Assembly (NCBI GenBank): GCA_018296165.2
Contig: JACKQL020000011.1
Coordinates: 1,054,001-1,118,000, forward strand
DNA from: Termitomyces sp. T153
Taxonomy: Eukaryota; Basidiomycota; Agaricomycetes; Agaricales; Lyophyllaceae
Direction of reading: 5' to 3'
DNA length: 64,000 nt
A program made the position numbers and the translations under genes. Positions 57,785 through 64,000 of this stretch are shown here, piece by piece (the stretch's first letter is position 1; each line of letters starts with the position of its first letter). Below the pieces are notes generated by a model. It searched no databases, was not told where the DNA came from, and worked only from the letters and a program-made list of their open reading frames with translations.

Positions 57785-59252
57785 TCATGATTGTTGACAT
57801 GATCTACTATTCACAAGCTTATTGCTATTACAGGCGAACAAACCTTGCCTTATTGCCTCGATCAAATCTCTTTGCTCCGTGTCGCCATCAGCGTTGAACA
57901 TATTCACTCCGCCCATTCCAGTGCCCTTAGCAAACTCTGCCTTCATCCGAAGAGATTCATTATCGTCATACGATATGGTCTGTTGCGCCGAGTCCGAGTG
58001 TAGATAAGGTGTTCCCGAACACCCGTCCCAGGATCGTGTAAATCCTCCAGCACCAACAAAAGTAGCAAAAGTAGAGTAGCTAGTGTTATCGGTCGGGGGA
58101 ATCCGCACAAGTGCACCTTGTTTGACGAGTTCGCGAAACATGATCTGACCATCTTCGCCAACGAGTTTGACATCAGCAGGAGCACCATTTCGTAACCGGT
58201 TGGGTCGTGCTCTTCGCCGTTGACGAAGTCCCTGAGCACTAGACGAGGAAAGATAGCCATACGATGGTACCCCCAAGACAAGTTGAGCAGACGAGAAACC
58301 AGCACTGGTCCATTTCTGGACGCCCGCAACAGCATTTGATTCGGGTTGTGTCGAATTTTGACAGCCGTCGTACATGGGCGCATTGGGTCCAGGAAATGGA
58401 GACGCTTCAAGATTTCAGTCATCGCTGGTCAAGAACCATAAGGCAGTATCGCTTACAGGTCCATACATCGTAATTCATCAGCATAGTCCAATTCAAGAGA
58501 GCAGCAAAAGGCTTCAGATCCTTCATTGGCTCTCCTTGTGCATCCATAAACGGGACAGTCTGTACAGCTGCTGTGATACAAGTGTCTGCAGGGAGAACAG
58601 TGCGAAGTTTCTGGAGAAACAAAAGGAAATTAGAGGAATCATCTGGATCAATTTCGTTTCCGTCAGCGCCCCCTCGTCCTGGATATTCCCAATCGAGGTC
58701 GATTCCGTCCAGATTGAATTCATTGTAGACGTCGTAAATGCTGTTCGCAAAAAGATCCCTCGCCTTTTGTGTCCGCACAGCAGACGAAAAATACCTGAAG
58801 TGCAGATTAGGTTTGCAGGTATTCAGAAATGTTCGGAAAACATACTTGCTTCCAGTCCATCCACCAACGCTGAGCTTGACTTTCGTTCCACAACTATGAG
58901 CGCGCGATACGAGTTGGTGAAGCTTTTCGGGGGCGGAGTCTGGATTGTCCCAAGTGAGACCCATACTGTTTGTCGGTAGTGCGAATGCAAAATCTATCCA
59001 GTCGAAAAGATGGAATGGAACGTCTTCGGGCCGAATGTCAACCCAGTCCGGATAATAGGCCATGACAAGTGGATACGATGACGGAGTCGCAGCACCAGTA
59101 CCGTTCTGAAGAGGATCCGGAGGTTCGGCGGGCCGGGAGAGATCCATCACCGAGAATCCCACTTGCGAATTGTCACTCGCAACCTGAACATTGGTATGGG
59201 GCGCACATTTGGCCAGCAAAGTGCAAATAAAAATGAGGATCAAAGACAGCAT
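57785..59252 (-). CDS. Secreted GH18 chitinase
   Basis: Hydrolyses chitin by the substrate-assisted mechanism of glycoside hydrolase family 18. The signal peptide MLSLILIFICTLLAKCAP starts at 59,252. The barrel begins SYPLVMAYYPDWVDIRPEDV with FDWIDFAFALPT. The KLSVGGWTGSKYF strand is the SxGG block, and the active site is LDGIDLDWEYPGRGGADG (D-x-x-D-x-D-x-E complete, about 58,665-58,715). MNYDVW follows. After an intron come PMYDGCQNSTQPESNAVAGV, AQLVLGVPSYGYLSSSSAQG and GGVNMFNADGDTEQRDLIEA. No binding module is seen; the tail KLVNSRSCQQS is short. About four introns. It lies on the opposite strand between two glutaminase copies, 574 bp head to head from copy 2. Confidence 0.9.
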
Positions 59253-59825
59253 CTGGGTATGAGAATTATAAGGGAGTGAACCACCAGGGTGTACAAAGAA
59301 GAGAGGAGAGGAAAAAGAGGAGCTGACTTCGTACCGCCGGCACAAAGTGTCAGCCGCTCGCACATGACAGATGGGTCGCATGACTGTAAAAGGGGCTATC
59401 AGGAATGTGCATGGCGTTGATAACCAGCAAAATTGAGGATACCATACGTGCATTCAAGTTGTCTTTTATTCGTCAAGGGAGAAGCAGACTGTATCACAAC
59501 TCCCTCACGCATCCTCAAGAACAATTCTTGCCTGAACTCTCGTTTACTTATCATTTTTCTTCAACTGAGCAAATTAGTGGCTATATACGGCCACTGATTT
59601 TTCCCAGACTACACCTTGCTTCTATCATGGAGTCAGACAATTGGAGGTGTGATGCCCAGGGTAAAGCGCACGAAACTTGCGCACGAAACTTGACGCGTGA
59701 CGCCCCATGATGCATGATCCCTCATCATGCAACCGTACCAATGTGCTTCAGAAGACTTTGATCTAGTGATTGCTCTCAGTGAATATAAGAAAACTTCGCG
59801 AAGAAAGTATTCCTCCGGAAACACG
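59253..59825. promoter_or_regulatory. Divergent promoter region of chitinase and glutaminase 2
   Basis: Contains a 14-bp direct repeat GCGCACGAAACTTG at 59,668 and 59,682, an inverted repeat GCATGAT-CCCTC-ATCATGC at 59,712-59,730, and TATAAG at 59,784-59,789 for the glutaminase. A role in co-regulation of the two secreted enzymes is inferred from position. Confidence 0.5.
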
Positions 59826-62800
59826 ATGCCCTTCGTAATGCTACATCTCCTTATTCCTCTGATTCTTCTAACAATCACACAAGCCGTAACATGGACTGCA
59901 ACTCCTTTCAATCCGCCTTCAGTGCCCCTAGCTGTTCGCACACCATACCTGTCAGCTTGGCTAGCCCAGGGAGCAGGTTTCAAATCAGACTACTTGACCT
60001 ATGCCACAGCTGAGTTGTTTTTTCAGGTGCTGCACTCAACGATGTCTGGCCGACCTTCTGGACGGGTCAGGTAAGTAAAATGTGCGGTCAAGGACCGCCA
60101 TCCTAGAGTTCTCAACCACGCCATGATCAGATCCTAGGCTGGGCTGGGTTTGTCAAGGTTGATGGAACAGCCTATAGTTTCTTGGGTGCTCCCAATGTTC
60201 CAGGGGCGACTTTTACCAAAGCCACGCAGAAGAGTTCTCAGGTCCGTGTCCTTCTGAGACCCGTGTCACCACCTTTTTACAACTATACATTACAGTTTAC
60301 GGCCACTCAAAGCATTTTTGTTCTTTCTGCTGGACCAGTTGACATTACTGTGACTTTCCTGAGCCCAGTCGAGGTAGAGGACTGTTTTAAATGCAGAAAT
60401 GAGATTCTTACTATACTGTTAGGCTACGGATATAGTCAAGCAATCTGCACCGTTTGCCTATATGGCAGTATCTACAGTACCAACTGATGGTGCTGCTCAT
60501 TCTGTGCAAGTCTACTCGGACATAAGTGCAGAATGGGTATCTGGAGATAACTCGCTCATTGCAAATTGGTCGACTTCAACTGGCAATGTCATTACCCACC
60601 AAGTCCAACTGCAATCACCGTCTGTCTTCTCGGAAGTCAATGATCATACGCAATGTCAGTCTCATGCCGAAACATAGAGCCTGATGGCTGATATAACATA
60701 GATGGATCTGCTTTTTACTCGACACTCAATGTATGATTACGCTGAGAGTCTCGCTATTGAAAATCACTTACAGGACCTTACAGAACACCAGTGCCACGTA
60801 TCAAACTGGGGCAGACGTCATCGTACGCGCGCAGTTCGTCAATAATGGTCAACTTCCTAATACACAAGACACGGCCTTCCGAGCGATTGAAAACAATTGG
60901 CCTGTGTTTGGACTGGCTCATGATCTTGGTTCAGTCACAGGAGCAACTTCTCCAGTAATATTTTCTGTCGGACATGTTCGCGATCCTGCGATCCAGTATG
61001 TCGTGCCGGGAGGTACCCAAAACCGGAGCTTATACTTTTGGAGTCAGTTCAGCACTGTATCTGCGCTAGTACGTCAATATTCCTTACTCAGGAATGGTTT
61101 ATTTGATGCGGATTACAACGAAGATATCATCTTTCCTCGGCGATTATAATGCGGCTCTTTCAAGGGCTCAGTCGCTTGACTCAAAAGTCAATAGTGATGC
61201 GAGCGAAATTTCCGCGGATTACGCTGCCATTGTGGAATTGTCTATTCGGCAGGCCGTAGGTGCCACAGAGATCACAATTTCAAAGAACACCGATGGCACA
61301 TGGAATACGGATGATATTATAATTTTTTTGAAAGGTATCACAATTTTGACAATAATTCGGTACAGACTATCTGATGTTCGTTATTGTAGAAATCTCGAGT
61401 GACGGGGTGAGCGCATTTCATCTAGAACCTTTCAATAGTTTATGGGGTCGTTAGAACGTGAATACTGTGGATGTGATATTCCCAGCTTGGCCAGTCTTGT
61501 TGTACTTGAACCCAGTTTTCGGAAAATATCTTTTAGAGGGACTCTTCAGATACCAAGCCAGTGGTCTTTACCCCAACAAATGGAGTGTACATGATTTAGG
61601 TGAGTTTGTGAAAGGTCGCGCATGAATCAAGACTTAGCGCTGTTTTTGCAGGTTCCAGTTATCCCAGAGCACTCGGACATAATGATGGAAATGACGAAGC
61701 TATGCCTGTCGAAGGTATCCACTTTCACTCGACAACGAGAATATATTTTATATCTTCTCATGTTTTTTCAGAGAGCGGAAACATGCTCATTATGGCCCTA
61801 AGTTATGCTCAGAAGACTGGCGATAATTCTCATCTCACACAATATGTAACAGAACATCATTTGGAATATTTCCCTCTGAAACTGACCTTTTTGACAGACT
61901 GCGCTCCTTGATCAGTGGACTCAGTTTTTGATTACAGATTCACTTATACCGGCGAATCAACTCAGCACCGATGATTTTGCTGGTCATCTAGCTAATCAAA
62001 CTAATCTTGCAGTAAAGGGAATAGTTGGCATCAAGGCTATGTCTCAGATTTACTCAATCCTTGGAAACACTACACAAAGCTCAAATTATTCAGTGAGTGC
62101 TTTTTGTATGTCCGTTTAATCACCATCTCTATATATAGAATCGCAGTCGATTGCTGCAGACTACGTCACGCAATGGCAAACACTTGCTATGTCTTCGACG
62201 GGCCAGCACCTTACACTCAGTGTATGTTCATATAACATCCAGCAATCTCCCTGTGCTCAAACTTTCGTTTCTAAAACAGTACGGCGATTCTACCAGGTAT
62301 CTATGTCTATTATACTGCCGGATTCTATTCTCAACCTAATTTAGCTGGGGTCTAACTTACAATCTCTACGGCGACAAACTTTTGAAGTTGAATCTATTCC
62401 CGACCTCGATCTATGATATGCGTCAGTGGAGTTTCTTCAACTGTCGCACATCCTTCCTCTAACAGCTCTCCTTTGTGAAGAAACTGCGTGGTATAAGACT
62501 GTCGCACGTAAGACTTCATGTCTCCTTGTGTATCAACCTTGCTGAAAAAAAAATAAATTCAAGAATCCTTTGGTATTCCGCTGGATACTCGGTCTGTGCC
62601 ACACAAAGCTTTGAATCGATCGAGTCTGACGAGATTTGGTTTACTAGTCATACATACACGAAGACAGGTACTGCACACATTCATTTGCCTAATCCATCAT
62701 CATAACTCCAAACTCCAAACCTTCAGATTGGCAGATATGGACCGCGGCTATCGTCACAGATACCACAGCTCGTGACCTGTTCATCGGCTCAGTCAAGAAA

Positions 62801-63001
62801 TATGCAGCCGATGGACTCAGCTCTCAACCGTTCGGCGATTGGTACGAGACAACTAATGGTCAACCCGAGGGCTTCCGTGCCCGTCCGGTCGTCGGTGGCC
62901 ATCTTGGTACGTCTTGTTTTAGCTGTAATCTTCTTCACTGCATTCTGATGGCTTTTGATCTAGCTCTAGTCAGTAGATCGAGTCTGCTTCTTTCTTCATG
63001 A
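59826..63001 (+). CDS. Secreted glutaminase GtaA-type, copy 2
   Basis: Tandem copy of the gene at 53,985 with the same exon borders and alignable introns, so a recent duplication. The signal peptide is MPFVMLHLLIPLILLTITQA. The joined exons read WLAQGAGAALNDVWPTFWTG, GTAYSFLGAPNVPGATFTKA, FLSPVEATDIVKQSAPFAYM, LGSVTGATSPVIFSV, IFPAWPVLLYLNPVFGKYLL, NQTNLAVKGIVGIKAMSQIY and DWQIWTAAIVTDTTARDLFI. All exon joins stay open with GT...AG introns, including a GT donor where copy 1 has GC. The stop used in copy 1 (AGT TGA) is AGT AGA here, which adds RSSLLLSS before a TGA at 62,999. The function should be the same as copy 1. Confidence 0.9.
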
Positions 63002-63579
63002 TCTGATGTCAGTCTTGCTAGCTCGCACTCTGAGTTATGCTTTCAATCTCCGATCAGTCGGATCAAACCTACCCAGATGTTATACAAAGGCTCAACATTG
63101 GTTTGTACAATTCAATATAACTACTGCATCCCTATCGGACTGGTGTTTCGTCGAATTTCGAATACATGCTTGCAAGGCTTTTTTTATGACTTTCAGAGGG
63201 TTATTTGGCTGGGCTAATTGATAAGAGCAGCGCAAATGAAATCCGATGAGTTGATGATACTGGGGTGCCATTGATGTATTTGCGGCTCAATGTCGCGACA
63301 ATAATGATTCAACTTCGCTTCGCTAAAGTGGACTCAAATTCGAGCGTCTGAGCGTCTCAACTCTTCTAACTTCCAAGCTTCTCGCACTACACATCTTATC
63401 CGATCATCCTTACTCGACGCCACATCACAGAATCTAGTTCTTCCTTTACGCTAGCAAACTGTCATGTATCATACACGTTCTCCCGATCTTGACTCGCTCT
63501 TCGGTTTGAGAAGGGTGCCGGAGAATGACCAGGCATAGTTTATAAGTAGACAGACCGCCGAATATCAAGCCCCACTCCA
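63002..63579. other. Intergenic, promoter of glutaminase 3
   Basis: No gene. TATAAG at 63,541-63,546 is the likely TATA box for the next gene. Confidence 0.55.
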
Positions 63580-64000
63580 ATGACAGCAACGATGTTGTCA
63601 ATCTGTTTTCTGTTGGCTCTCTTCTCTACAGCTCGTGGTACTCTTGATTGGACAACGACTCCTTTTAATCCTCCTTCCCTACCTCTTGCTGTACGCTCCC
63701 CCTACCTGTCTGCATGGTTACCTCAAGGGAATGGTGAGAGAGGACATTCGTAAGCCGTCTCATTGTTCGAACTGTTCCACAGGAACCGCTTTGAATTCCG
63801 CTTGGCCATCATTCTGGACTCGAGGCTCTGTAAGTGTTACTAACTCAGCTTCATCGCAGTAACAAGGAAATTTCCAGCTGGCTGGTTGGTCTGGCTTTAT
63901 CATAGTTGATGGAACGGCATACAACTTCTTAGGAGCTCCTTATATTGGAGGATCGACGCCCTTGAAGGCAGTACAAAGGAGTTCTGAAGTAGGTATTGTC
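63580..64000 (+). CDS. Secreted glutaminase GtaA-type, copy 3, cut by window end
   Basis: A third, more diverged member of the tandem array. The signal peptide MTATMLSICFLLALFSTARG is followed by NPPSLPLAVRSPYLSAWLPQ with GNG. An intron (GTGAGA...CCACAG) leads to TALNSAWPSFWTRGS, and a second (GTAAGT...TTCCAG, about 63,831-63,878) leads to LAGWSGFIIVDGTAYNFLGA. The introns are not alignable with copies 1 and 2, so this duplication is older. The rest lies beyond the window. Confidence 0.88.

Overview
This window comes from a nuclear chromosome of a basidiomycete fungus, most likely an Agaricomycete. The host genes carry many introns of about 50-65 nt with GT...AG borders. They include typical fungal proteins (cytosolic Phe-tRNA synthetase, Dph6 with fused RidA-like domains, a Bsd2-type Rsp5 adaptor, GtaA-type glutaminases, a GH18 chitinase). 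The species cannot be named from the sequence.

Bases 1 to about 25,300 are a graveyard of nested LTR retrotransposons that has lost almost all its CpG. An outer Ty3/gypsy chromovirus (element A) enters from the left edge and ends in a 3' LTR at 22,471-23,532. Its pol gene is split by a second Ty3/gypsy element (B, 1,488-15,761). B was hit in turn by two further LTR insertions (10,426-12,144 and 13,551-15,246), and the first of these carries a 556-bp solo LTR. Two solo LTRs of A's own family sit in A's 3' part. Most of these insertions have exact 5-bp target duplications. Both A and B are dead: catalytic Asp codons have become Asn through CpG loss. Each also has remnants of an accessory coding region on the minus strand between pol and the 3' LTR. 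A 1.17-kb LTR at 13,551 still has abundant CpG and so looks much younger than its surroundings. Next to the block lie a degenerate repeat cluster and a tRNA-derived SINE.

From 25.8 to 48.2 kb lies a compact housekeeping region: Phe-tRNA ligase alpha (FRS2), a ThrE/DUF1212 membrane protein, a GNAT acetyltransferase, a Bsd2/Ndfip-like protein, a small hypothetical protein, EMC10, Phe-tRNA ligase beta (FRS1), DPH6, a GPH-family sugar transporter, an Avo2-like ankyrin protein, a STEEP1 homologue and a coiled-coil/RE-rich protein. The two subunits of one enzyme (FRS2 and FRS1) lie within 12 kb of each other. FRS1 and DPH6 share a 115-bp divergent promoter.

From 48.2 to 54 kb the window is gene-poor. 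It holds a proline-rich hypothetical gene with a minisatellite at its stop codon, a satellite of about 160 bp in four copies, and a diverged dispersed duplication.

From 54 kb to the right edge lies a secreted-enzyme cluster: three tandem GtaA-type glutaminase genes (the third cut by the window end) with a GH18 chitinase on the opposite strand between copies 1 and 2. All the proteins whose N-termini are visible begin with a signal peptide. The cluster would release glutamate from glutamine and oligosaccharides from chitin outside the cell.
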